A DNA stretch of 64,000 nt, taken from positions 9,106,416 through 9,170,415 of the forward strand of contig CM035352.1 of the NCBI GenBank assembly GCA_020137815.1, written 5' to 3'. The DNA is from Hormiphora californensis (lineage: Eukaryota; Ctenophora; Tentaculata; Cydippida; Pleurobrachiidae). Each line of letters starts with the position of its first letter. The stretch's first letter is position 1. Below the pieces are notes generated by a model that did no database searches, was not told where the DNA came from, and saw nothing but the letters and a program-made list of their open reading frames with translations. The position numbers were made by a program, and so were the translations under genes. Below, piece after piece: positions 50,101 to 59,301 of the stretch.

Positions 50101-52397
50101 TGGATTTTGGGAAGCAAATCTTTATCGCGTGAGTAGAAATGGAAGCAGTTTGGCACTGGTCATCAATCAATCAAAACTGCCGCTGGCAGTGGCATTGCGC
50201 CGAAATAATCATATTATAATAGGAAGCAAACCAGCCACGCAGACCAAACTGAGTGAGGATTCAGGGTGGCGTAACAGGGTCGTTAGCACGAAGACGGTTA
50301 GGTCTTTTGTGTGCTTTGAACCTGCTACCCCACCCTGGTCCGCACTATGTCTTTACAAAACTGAAAACCATAAAAAATTATAAAACATAGAATAAATCCG
50401 TATCTCAAAAAGTTAACTCATAATCTCTATCTCTCAAATCTCTCGCAACACTTCTCACGTCTCACTCTCTACAATAGAACCTCTTCTAATCCTCCACACT
50501 TTATCAGGTTCATTTTCTCTTCTCTCTCTCAGTTTAGTAACTAACTCTTTTCTCTCTGCTCTCTCTTCTACTGATCTGTCCGGTGCAATAAACACTGACT
50601 GATACTGGTCAGAGTCCTTCAGCGTCGCTGATTTCCCCAAAATAGTCCTAGCAATCTCTCTGTTCCTCAGCACCACCCATACTGGCCGTACCCTCTCACC
50701 ACCTCTCCTACCAAGTCGTGCCACCTCTGATAACACTGGCGCTTCAGACAAATTTTCAAATAGATCCTTGACTAAAGTACTGTCGCTTAGCTGGTCACTC
50801 TCTGGCAGACCGTACACCATCAGGTTGTTACTACGATCAACTGAAGCGCTGGCAATTGTTGTTCGTAGTTTGCTGGGAGCAAGGGCAGATACACAGGTCT
50901 GGTTCACAGCAGTAGCAGCTGTCTGGAGAACAGCAGAGTAATTCTGAATCTCGTCCTTTACAACTGTCTGTACAGCGGTCACGCTCTTCTCTAGCATGGT
51001 ATCTTTCATGGATATGATCGAGTCTTTCAGGGCACTGATCTCTGATTGCAGTTCAATGATCTTGGAATCACGTTCTAATAACAGATCTGTAGCACTGTCA
51101 AGACGGTCTCGGGTGTGGTCCAGATGCTCCATAAGCTTCTCTACCTTCTCTTTTGATTCATCGCTACACACAGAACTGTTCTGAACCGATCGCATGTCAT
51201 CTGACAAGTTCTTCTTAGCTAACCGACTGAGAGGGAGAGCACGATACCAAAGTAAGCCCGCCATATCAGAAATAAAACTAACTTTCTTGTTGGTATCTAG
51301 AGTTGAGAGATAGGTGGTGGTCAGCTTGTTCAGGTCAAATGTGCCACCTTCCTTGTTAGGGTCAGGGTACCCACCGACTCGTCTCAAGGTAGATACGATG
51401 GACATCTCCAGCCGGCTGTAATCAGCAGTAGTAGCTCTGTTGCCCGGGCCGCCATTCCGCCAGATAGTGGCACGATCCAACTTGGAGGCCATGCTCGTTC
51501 GCGTGTACAACGGTGCAAGATCAAAAAATTATCAGCAGCGAGCTTTTTAAACGAAACTGATAAGTGATATGTGAGAAGTGAAGCTGATAAGTGATATGTG
51601 AGAAGTCCATGGTCATCACACCTCATCCCTCTATGTCTCCCAGTCTCTGCTGCGTATTTCCCTCTTATCTTCCAGGAATCCAGATCTTAATATTGACCTA
51701 GGACCCCCTCTCTCAGACAGTATACAACGTCCGTCGTCCCCCACTAACCCCCTCTCTCTCTCAGACCGTACACAATGTCCCCCACTAACCACCTCTCCCT
51801 CAGACCCTACACAATGGCCCGGACAGTATCCATGTTGGGTGCCAGTAAGGCCAGCTCGATAGCAATTGGAGTCACAGGCACGTCCCTCCTAGTTGCATGG
51901 ATCACCCTCCTACTAGTTGAACTAGAAGTTCAGGGAGCATTTGCCATCTCCTGGTGCTGCTACCTATCTTTCTCGTTCCTCCTCGCTGCTATACGGTGCT
52001 CTGTGCGAGGACAGTGGGAAATTAACGGAAACTTTGTCGAGGACTTCTTTGCCAGTATGCTCATGTACCCAAGCTCCTGTATACAGGTAATATAGCATGA
52101 CGTCATGACCATATTAGGAAGTATGACGTCACCACATGACCATATTAGGAAGTAATGGTAGTTGTGTAAAACCATGGAAATGGCGTATTTAGACTGTCTT
52201 GCAGCGCCGACACACGGGCTCTAGCGGTGCCAGACAGTATTTAGTGTCTGAGTTCCTAACAATGTTCCTCCTCCCTATAGATCTACACGGCTATGGAAGG
52301 GAAGGATGGACGATCCACGCTAATGAAGGACCCCAAACCGGCCATAGCAAATGGAAGCGAAATGAAGAATGTCGTGAAGAATGTCTTGGCGGTGTAA
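41149..52397 (+). CDS. BCCT-family betaine/choline/carnitine-type transporter, 16 exons
   Basis: Exons: 41149-41261, 42368-42515, 43334-43394, 44369-44498, 44773-44907, 45227-45374, 45546-45602, 45757-45899, 46224-46349, 46667-46818, 46922-47285, 47479-47615, 49680-49822, 49935-50128, 51804-52086 and 52281-52397. Phases close to 816 aa. BCCT signatures: NPIVAP at TM1, [20 protein letters not shown] with [43 protein letters not shown] with [11 protein letters not shown], and [16 protein letters not shown]. The family has 12 membrane segments and takes up quaternary-ammonium osmolytes with Na+ or H+; the substrate here is unknown. Exon 11 adds a loop of about 100 residues with several Cys and an N-glycosylation site, absent from bacterial members as far as I know. 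An upstream acceptor near 46589 would add 28 residues in frame. Confidence 0.9.
44006..44081 (+). repeat. Dispersed ~70-bp element, copy 2
   Basis: Near-identical to 6926-6995. The central hairpin is slightly larger (CGCGGGCGGGGTGCGCG). It lies in BCCT intron 3. Confidence 0.7.
46589..46666 (+). repeat. Duplicated acceptor of BCCT exon 10
   Basis: The first 33 bases of exon 10 (GGCCTACTCAGACGGGGATT and onward), together with a preceding C-rich CAG, occur 78 bp upstream as well. Because 78 is divisible by 3 and the spacer is open, use of either acceptor keeps the frame. Confidence 0.85.
48081..49557. mobile_element. Large foldback element in BCCT intron 12
   Basis: Two arms of about 500 bp (48081-48100 plus 48516-49012, and about 49037-49557) are inverted copies with G/C homopolymer ends. 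The 8-bp duplication GGTGCGCT flanks it at 48073-48080 and 49558-49565. The left arm is interrupted by a second element. No transposase frame; non-autonomous. Confidence 0.85.
48101..48515. mobile_element. MITE nested in the foldback left arm
   Basis: 415 bp with imperfect inverted ends around GACGTATATGCC and TAA on both sides (48098-48100 and 48516-48518). The sister arm near 49528-49533 lacks it. A 3-bp TAA target fits Harbinger-type elements. Confidence 0.75.
50166..51609 (-). mobile_element. ORF1-only non-LTR retroelement (HAL1-like organisation)
   Basis: Flanked by a 9-bp duplication TGGTCATCA (50157-50165 and 51610-51618). On the minus strand it starts with two copies of a TCTCACATATCACTTATCAG motif, has one intact ORF, and ends in a short ATTG-type simple tail (TTTTGATTGATTGA), as CR1/L2-like LINEs do. 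There is no reverse transcriptase. It lies antisense in BCCT intron 14. Confidence 0.72.
50455..51510 (-). CDS. LINE ORF1-like nucleic-acid-binding protein
   Basis: Intact 351-codon frame. The N-terminal half (about 1-110) is unrecognised. A coiled coil is likely at about 118-185 ([19 protein letters not shown] and onward, heptad-like). The C-terminal third contains [10 protein letters not shown], then [32 protein letters not shown] and [20 protein letters not shown]. This arrangement matches the RRM-like plus C-terminal domain of many invertebrate LINE ORF1 proteins. Such proteins coat LINE RNA. The frame is intact although no RT follows, so it may be recent or still expressed. A relic of a related ORF lies at 33339-33551. 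Confidence 0.72.
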   Translation of the reverse strand: MYTRTSMASKLDRATIWRNGGPGNRATTADYSRLEMSIVSTLRRVGGYPDPNKEGGTFDLNKLTTTYLSTLDTNKKVSFISDMAGLLWYRALPLSRLAKKNLSDDMRSVQNSSVCSDESKEKVEKLMEHLDHTRDRLDSATDLLLERDSKIIELQSEISALKDSIISMKDTMLEKSVTAVQTVVKDEIQNYSAVLQTAATAVNQTCVSALAPSKLRTTIASASVDRSNNLMVYGLPESDQLSDSTLVKDLFENLSEAPVLSEVARLGRRGGERVRPVWVVLRNREIARTILGKSATLKDSDQYQSVFIAPDRSVEERAERKELVTKLRERRENEPDKVWRIRRGSIVESET

Positions 52398-53082
52398 TGG
52401 ACTGATAAACATGATAATGATTTGTGGTGTCCAAACCCACGAACCCACATTTGTGTACTGTCAGAGCGTTAGCCTGGCCCTATTCTCATTTCTTCATTGG
52501 CCTGACAGTTTGTGAGCCACTTGCCACTAGCCAACTAAGCGGCATTCTAGGACTCCTTGCAGGAGACAAAGACAATGAAACAGAAATAAGACTGTGTTAT
52601 AATTAGTTTTTTGTTAGGCAAAAAGTGTAGGTATGTGTTACCATGGTTACACGTGTGACGTGGACTCGTAGGAACACCAATGACCAAGGTGAATACAATG
52701 ACTGAAGGCTTCTGATATTATGATATGTTAGGAGGATTTTCCAATTGTACACCAAGCATTTATTTCACAACGGTTAAATATGAACCATTTTAATTTGTTG
52801 GGAAAGGGAGAAAATAACGGCTGCAGCTTTCACATTTCACTCTCTGTGAGGGTTCGGTACTCGGTAGATCAATTTTCACAGCTCATGTGAGGAATGAGTC
52901 CGATCACATACACACGTCATGCACCCTCAAACGACAAACACACTCAATCAGACCCACGCACTCAGTGGCACACAGTGTCAAATAATGTCTCAGATATCTG
53001 GTGCCTGTCTATCCACCCCTCACTCTTCATCCACACAATGTCTCAGTCCTCCGATATCTGGTTTATCCAATATCCACCCTGC
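52398..53082. other. Intergenic between convergent genes
   Basis: Holds the 3' ends of the plus-strand BCCT and minus-strand 7TM genes. CTGTCAGAGCGTTAGCCTG near 52460 resembles a stretch near 29690-29715, so a dispersed repeat may be present. No gene seen. Confidence 0.45.
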
Positions 53083-54171
53083 TCACTCTTCACCGATCAG
53101 GTCCGTGACACTAGCTATCCTCCACCACAACAGCACAGTAGTGGCAGCGCACCTAAACTGGCTAAACAGTGCAGTTAGGACCAGAAGAAACACATGATCA
53201 CAGAACCAGCCCGCCCCTACCCTTGCAACAAACTCCACAAGCAGGGTAACCCACCGGGGCAGTTGTAACAATGTGAAGAGGACCAGTAGACACGTGATGG
53301 TGATATGACCCTTCAGTTTCCTGTCAGGTCGCGTTACATTCAGCGTCACGTGTCGGTGTCGGGTACACCTGCTGGATGAAGCCTCGAGGAGGAATGCTTG
53401 GGGTCGTGTGTACCTGGGGTCTGAGATGTGGCCCACTGAGTGCCATGCTATACCTCCAATAATACATGCCAGAGCAAGTTGGGGTGCGAGGTCCAATAGG
53501 AACCATGCTACATCACGGGACCCACTAGCTGGTAGTGGGATGGAACCAGCTGATAGAGATGGGGTGGTGTGAGTGAATAGGACTTGTGTACTGTGTGTGG
53601 TGTTCAGCCACACTTTAATACCACTCTCTCCATGTTCCTGTAGTGTGTACCTCACCACGTCAATACCAGTCCAGCCGCTAGTGTAGTACCTCATATCATA
53701 TTGGTAACTGAGGTTACTAAACAGGAGGGGTAGAAGAGAGAACACTGCCATACCTCCCACCACCCCCACCCCTACCATCACCACTCGTTCTCTCTTCCTC
53801 GTCCCCTCACTCCTCATCTCCATTAGTCTGGCCTGGCCCAGCACCAATAGTACTACAGGGGACCCCTTGTCAGTTAGGAAGGCCACTAGACCAGACAGTG
53901 TCTCCAACCCACACATGTCTTGTCTCGCGTGCCATGTGTGTATACTAAAGGGGACCCCCACACACACCAAATATAACGTGTCTAGAGAGAGGAGTGAGAG
54001 AAGAAGCCGGGTATAGATGTTGGAGGAGAGGGAGAGGTTTCTGGAGAGGAGGGCTAGTAGAAGGAGGTTACCAAGAGCCAGGAAGCATGAAGAGGATAGG
54101 AAGTATCCACCGGTGAGAGCACTCCCTGTACTATCAAATGGAGTGAACGGCTCCAGAGTCAGGGTCACCAT
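53083..54171 (-). CDS. Intronless seven-transmembrane receptor-like protein
   Basis: A single 362-codon frame starting MVTLTLEPFTPFDS. Seven hydrophobic segments lie at about 23-44, 54-76, 92-115, 129-152, 221-245, 288-314 and 324-348, with an extracellular-type N-terminus. ALGNLLLLAL in segment 1 carries the Asn typical of rhodopsin-class receptors, and Cys87 sits just before segment 3. There is no clear DRY (LGQAR instead) or NPxxY motif. Segments 4 and 5 are separated by a long loop with NxS/T sites, and a basic, Ser/Arg-rich loop precedes segment 6. This fits an orphan class-A-like GPCR; ligand unknown. Intronless receptors are common in animals. It points towards BCCT. Confidence 0.7.
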   Translation of the reverse strand: MVTLTLEPFTPFDSTGSALTGGYFLSSSCFLALGNLLLLALLSRNLSLSSNIYTRLLLSLLSLDTLYLVCVGVPFSIHTWHARQDMCGLETLSGLVAFLTDKGSPVVLLVLGQARLMEMRSEGTRKRERVVMVGVGVVGGMAVFSLLPLLFSNLSYQYDMRYYTSGWTGIDVVRYTLQEHGESGIKVWLNTTHSTQVLFTHTTPSLSAGSIPLPASGSRDVAWFLLDLAPQLALACIIGGIAWHSVGHISDPRYTRPQAFLLEASSSRCTRHRHVTLNVTRPDRKLKGHITITCLLVLFTLLQLPRWVTLLVEFVARVGAGWFCDHVFLLVLTALFSQFRCAATTVLLWWRIASVTDLIGEE

Positions 54172-55182
54172 GGTGACACCAACTGCTTGTCGAGCAAGGT
54201 GTGTTGCAGGGAGATGGCCGATGGGGTCGAGTCACAGAGAGCTGTAGTAGCCAGTAGGGAAGGAGTGGAGATTTCAGAGAAAGAGAACTGCACAATAGAA
54301 ACTGAGAAATGGGATTTGCTGCAGGGACCAGGCAGTGGTATGTCCGGAAGTGCGGATTGGGTGCGAGAGACACAATGGGATGATGTGCAAAATATAGTGA
54401 TGGGGTGATGCACACAATAACGATTTCCGGGGAATGCCATTCGAGAGGCACGGACCGGACTTTGATTAGCTGTGCATTATATTACCAACACAACTTGTTG
54501 AGTACTCAACCACAACCATGACGTACCGTACCACAACCACACACAATGAGAACACGATTACTTCACAAAGGGTCCCACTGCCGGGGCAAAAATTAAAAAG
54601 GAATGGAACAACGATACATTATCAAAAATGTGGAACACACCTAAAATCGGTATCAATCACCGCTCGTTCCCATATCTCCGTCTGCAAACAGAATTTACCG
54701 AATTAAAACTCTAGAAAATCAAGAAAATATAATGGCCTAACCTATCTGGCGGCCCCGGGACAAAAACGGGGCGCCGCCAGACAGATAAATAGACCGTTAA
54801 CCACCGTTCTTTAAATTTGTAAAAAATCTCACGACACATCAACTCTCGTACTAGCTCTAAAATTAAAGCTGTTAGCTTACCACTCACCAATAGAACCTGC
54901 TAGTATGGTAACGACTGGCTATTTGAAATGGCAGCTAATTTGAAACTACCCCTCTACAGGCCAGTCAGAACTCATGCCAACTGATGTCTAAAAATCCAAA
55001 TATGGTGCACCTGCTGGCCTGTAGAGGGGGTGTTTTAAATGAGCCGCCATTTCAAATAGCCAGTCGCTACCCTACAGACCCTATCAATAACTTCACCTCA
55101 TAAAATAATCAGAATTAGCAGAGCAATACGATAACAAATCATGCGACACCCAATATATCAGATTTATTGACAGGAAATCATA
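54172..55182. other. Intergenic with two foldbacks
   Basis: Upstream of the 7TM gene and downstream of FAM210. Contains a short GC-rich hairpin (CTGGCGGCCCC...GGGGCGCCGCCAG, about 54748-54781) and the foldback at 54907-55072. No gene recognised. Confidence 0.5.
54907..55072. mobile_element. Short foldback MITE
   Basis: 166 bp; arms GGTAACGACTGGCTATTTGA and CCCCTCTACAGGCCAG pair with the complements at the right end. No clear target duplication. Confidence 0.7.
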
Positions 55183-56058
55183 TCACGATTTAGGTTCGTG
55201 GTTTGAGCGCTGGTCACGCTTCCGTTTCAACACTTTTTCGATTTTTCTCTGAGTCTCTTCGTATTTCTTTAAGTGAATAACTCTCCTTTCTTTGCTAGCC
55301 TGTACCCTCCTCCTTATAACTCTTACAGCGGGATCTAAATCTACTATCCTATCAATATTATATCGCTCATCAAATAGTTCAATTTTAGAGATGGCTCTCT
55401 CCACCGATCTATCATCGACAGGTCTCTCCGGCTCCATAAATCCAAGGAACCTTAGTCTCCGAACTAGCAAGGGGACCATAACAGAGTCAGCAGCTAGTCG
55501 GATGGGGCTGAGAAGTTTATAAGACACAAAGGCAAGTATTCCGCATGCAGCAGGGGTGGGGTCTGTCAAAATAGATCTATCGTATCCCCTCTTGGAGAGT
55601 ATAGAGTCCACATCTACCCAGTTGGATGCGAAGTCTACCATTGGCGTGGCGTCAAATCCTCTGAAATAGAGAGATAGGGGGTTAGAAAATATAACGCATC
55701 TAAAGTTCAGAGAATTCTGCAAAACAATCAATCTCAATTAAGTTTTTATTTGGAACCCTCTCTCCCTCCCTCGATTTGACTGCACTAACCGTGAAATTAG
55801 AATGTAGAATACTCCGAAAGTGATGATGGAGGTACATGTGTGGAACACTAGAAACACACTTCCATACTGCTTCACCATTTGAACTACAGTTGATTTCTTT
55901 TTTGTACCATCACTCTCAGTACTAAGGCACCGCCTCTTCAATGTTACAGTTGGAGTAGAGACTGTCTGGGTCTGGTACAGACATGTGGTAGGACGAATTA
56001 CAGCTCGAATTGAGGTTCCACTTGAAAAACATCGCAACAACCGCCCTGCTGCTATCAT
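55183..56058 (-). CDS. FAM210-like mitochondrial membrane protein, 2 exons
   Basis: Exons 56058-55790 and 55660-55183 join in phase to 248 aa. The N-terminus MIAAGRLLRCFSSGTSIRAV is basic and Ser-rich with no acids, as in a mitochondrial presequence. The DUF1279 core follows: MVKQYGSVFLVFHTCTSI, FYILISR, VDVDSILSKRGYD, then AACGILAFVSYKLLSPIRLA and VPLLVRRLRFLGF. A charged, probably coiled C-terminal tail ends the protein. Animal FAM210A/B are mitochondrial proteins linked to translation and metabolism. Here I can support the family but not A versus B. Confidence 0.85.
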
Positions 56059-56478
56059 ATCTGGTTCGGTTCAGTGTTTCATATCTCGTCACAGCTGTAC
56101 ATTTTAGAAAGCTAGAGAGAGAGAGAGAGAGGATAGTTAGATAGCTAGTCGAGAGGGGGTTAGAGAATTGTTCGGGGCGGATGCATGAGAGGAAGCTTCT
56201 AGTGCTAGTCGCGCGGTGTAACCGTTAACTTGCTGGCACGATGCACTCTTTTCAAGAGAAATGTCGCGTCTTGCGCGCCCTACTGCAAAGACTGAATCTT
56301 CGGTCAACTGTATCTACTCGCCCAGAATTCTCTGGGACACTGTGATTTAGGCAATTTGGAACTTTGTCGATTTAACTGAAGAATTGAATCCGAACTAAAA
56401 CGTTCTTAGTCCAAACATACTTTTCAATCGACAAAGTTCAAAATTGCTGAAATCTCGAGAGTCGAGGTATAGCTAAGG

Positions 56479-57092
56479 CACGGTGCCCCTTAAGGACGTT
56501 CCACCTCGACCGAGTCCCCCAGCAAAACGAACGGTTGTGTGACCTAAAGGGGACCTCTGGGAACTACGCAGGACCGTGGGGGAAAAGATATGAAAGTAGC
56601 CAAAGGAGAAAATCGCATTTTAGGGCAAAAAAAACCCAAAAAACGTCATTTTAACAATGTTGCCGTGGATTTAGAGTTCCAATTCCAGCGGCAATCGATT
56701 CGGCGTGTCAAAAAACCCTGGGGTGACTTGATTTTGGTCGAAAAAAAAAAAGATTTGAGATTGGAAAATTTGGAATGTAGTGGGAGAAAAATGACCAAAC
56801 TCTACATTCCACATTTTCCAATCTATTTTTTTTCGACCAAAATCAAGTCACCCCAGGGTTTTTTGACACGCCGAATCGATTGCCGCTGGAATTGGAACTC
56901 TAAATCCACGGCAACATTGTTAAAATGGCGTTTTTTGCGTTTTTTGCCCTAAATGCGATTTTCTCCTTTGGCTACTTTTATATCTTTTCCCCCACGGTCC
57001 TGCGTAGTTCCCAGAGGTCCCCTTTAGGTCACACAACCGTTCGTTTTGCTGTGGGACTCGGTCGAGGTGGAACGTCGTTAAGGGGCACCGTG
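56479..57092. mobile_element. Near-perfect foldback element, 614 bp
   Basis: Arms of about 300 bp (ends CACGGTGCCCCTTAA and complement) differ at only a few sites. AAGG on each side (56475-56478 and 57093-57096) may be a 4-bp target duplication. It lies between FAM210 and CCT5. Frames inside are mirror artefacts. Confidence 0.82.
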
Positions 57093-57267
57093 AAGGGCGG
57101 GGATGGGGGATGATGGGATGAGAGGTGTAGTGAGGAGACGAAAAGAAAACTCATGGAATTCGATATAAAAATATTATCAAATAGGGTATGGAGAGAGAGC
57201 GATAAATATCTATACACACAGACACAACACAGACCCCGTACAGGGTTGCACCAAAAAAACGTCCCCT

Positions 57268-58893
57268 CTATTCGTCTCCCTCACCAGGGGACCTGACATC
57301 ATCAATCTTCAGAATCATCCTAACCAGCTGCGTAGCGAGCATTATCTGCTGTTTCTTACCGATCAAGGTCTCGATCACATGCTGAACCTTCATATCACTC
57401 TCTCCCTTGTCCATACAGTCGATACCTAGTCGGGGGTTGTTCTCCTTGATCTGTCGAGACTTCACCTCTGCGAGCGTTGCGAAGGGAGAGAGACCTGAGT
57501 TCTCTGCGAGCGCCATTGGGACACTCTCTAGAGCATCAGCGAATGCCCTCATAGCGTACTGCTCAATGCTGCTGTTCTTTTCTCCGCAGCCTCTGTAACA
57601 GCGATAGCAGCAGAGATCTCGTTACTGCCTCCACCATACACAATCCTATTATCTCGCACCAGGTTCCTGATAACACACATGGCGTCCCAGATACTCCTCT
57701 TGGCCTCTTGGACAATCATCATATTGGATCCTCGCAGGAAGAGAGTTACTGCTCGGGAGTTGTGACATTCCTCAATCACTAACATCCTGTCTTTAGTGGT
57801 ACCGAACCCAATCTCTCTAACAGACCCAGCAAAACCAAGTTTATCACTGCTTAGTTCGCTAAACCGGGGGACGATCCTTCCTCCAGTGGCAATGGCAATC
57901 AACTCAATCTCAGGTCCACCGACCCATCGTACAGCGGGGAGGTCGTTCTGGAGACACAAGTGGTTCGCTTCATCATCAAATCCCCACTGGCAGATAGCCA
58001 GAGTTGCTCCACTATCCTTCACCTGTTTGATCATCTCACAGAACTTCTCTTGCTCGAACTTGTAGAGGGAGTTGTAATCTTCAACTGATCCAACATTCAG
58101 GTTGTGCTTGGTCTTGGGCTTGGGGGGCTCGAAGGGGCAGGTAAGGATGGCTAGTTTCACATCCTTCATCTCTTTAGGCATCTGAGAGTGAGACATGGTT
58201 TTGTCAACAATAACTCCCTTTACCAGCTGTGAATCCTCAAGGGCTCCACCAGTTTTACACTCGATCTTGATGAGATCGAAGGAGACATCCTTCCTCTCGA
58301 GATCTGCTACTGACAGGATAGCATCTACAGCCATTTCAGCAAACTTCCTTCCACACCTATTAACAATCTTGGATCCAAGGGTTGTCAGGGCTACTTTAAT
58401 AAGGGGCTCTCTGTCTAGGTTCTCTAACCGGGAAGGCGTCAGCGATGGCATCAAGATGATCCACAGCTACCCTGGCAGCCTTCTCATACCCATCACTTAT
58501 CCTAATTGGGTGGATACCTCTCTCCAGCAACTGTTCAGCTTGTTCCAGCAGGGCCCCAGCAAGGACAACTACCCCGGTAGTACCATCTCCAATCTCCTCA
58601 TCTTGACTCTTGGACAGCTGCACCATTAGCTTAGCTATCTGGTGGTCTACATCCATCTTTTGGAGAATGGTAGCGCCATCATTAGTGACTGTGATCTCTC
58701 CATCGGGAGATACTAGGATCTTGTCCAGACCCTTGGGGCCAAGGGAAGACCTGAGGCACTGGGCCACCGATCTGGCAGCGAGGATGTGGGATTTCTGGGC
58801 CTCTAGTCCTGACATCCTGGATTTGGTGGACTGATCCTTGAGGATAATGAATGGCTGACCATACTCATCGAATGCGATTTGTCCTCCCTGCAT
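57268..58893 (-). CDS. CCT5: CCT5 (TCP-1 epsilon) chaperonin subunit, single exon with two frame breaks
   Basis: Cytosolic group II chaperonin subunit; eight different subunits form the double ring that folds actin and tubulin with ATP. It starts [20 protein letters not shown] and contains [75 protein letters not shown] and [17 protein letters not shown]. These identify epsilon over its full length. The frame shifts at about 58428-58433 (CCGGG) and again at about 57578-57581 (TTTT on the plus strand). Protein homology continues across both without loss, so single-base assembly errors are more likely than decay. There are no coding introns, unlike CCT8 next door. A good acceptor (TTTTGTAG at about 58906) lies 12 bp before the ATG, implying a 5'UTR intron or trans-splicing. 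Confidence 0.9.
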
Positions 58894-58904
58894 GGTTGGT
58901 CCTT

Positions 58905-59301
58905 GCTACAAAATATGAGACACGGGTTAGAGGATTAGCGTATAGTAGGGTTGGGGAGACGGGTTAGAGGATAGGGAGATGGAAAAGAAGGTGGGATTTA
59001 GTAGGGTCGGGTTAGAGGATATGGAGATGGAAAGAAGGTGGGATCTAGTAGGGTCGGGGAAATCATAGGAAAGAAGGAGTGGGAGATACAAGGGGGACGG
59101 GGCAGGGAGATATGGGGAGGGAGGGAGAGGTGAAGAACACAGAACACAGAGGGAGGGGGAGGGATGGGTGGAGAACAGAAACAACAAATCAGCTAACCTG
59201 AGCTATCTTTTACAAAATAAAAATTAAATATGGGCAGCTCAGATATAGTATAGTACAAATAGAAAAAAGGAACAGTCCATAGCAAGGAGGATTGGAGATC
59301 T
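58905..59301. other. CCT8-CCT5 intergenic segment
   Basis: Only about 400 bp separates the CCT8 stop from the CCT5 leader acceptor. It is purine-rich on the plus strand, with degenerate GTTAGAGGATAGGGAGATGG repeats around 58970-59035. No separate promoter element is recognised. Confidence 0.5.

Noticed and set aside
56590-56952. 120-codon frame between FAM210 and CCT5
   Set aside because: Lies in a palindrome, and its second half is the mirror of the first.
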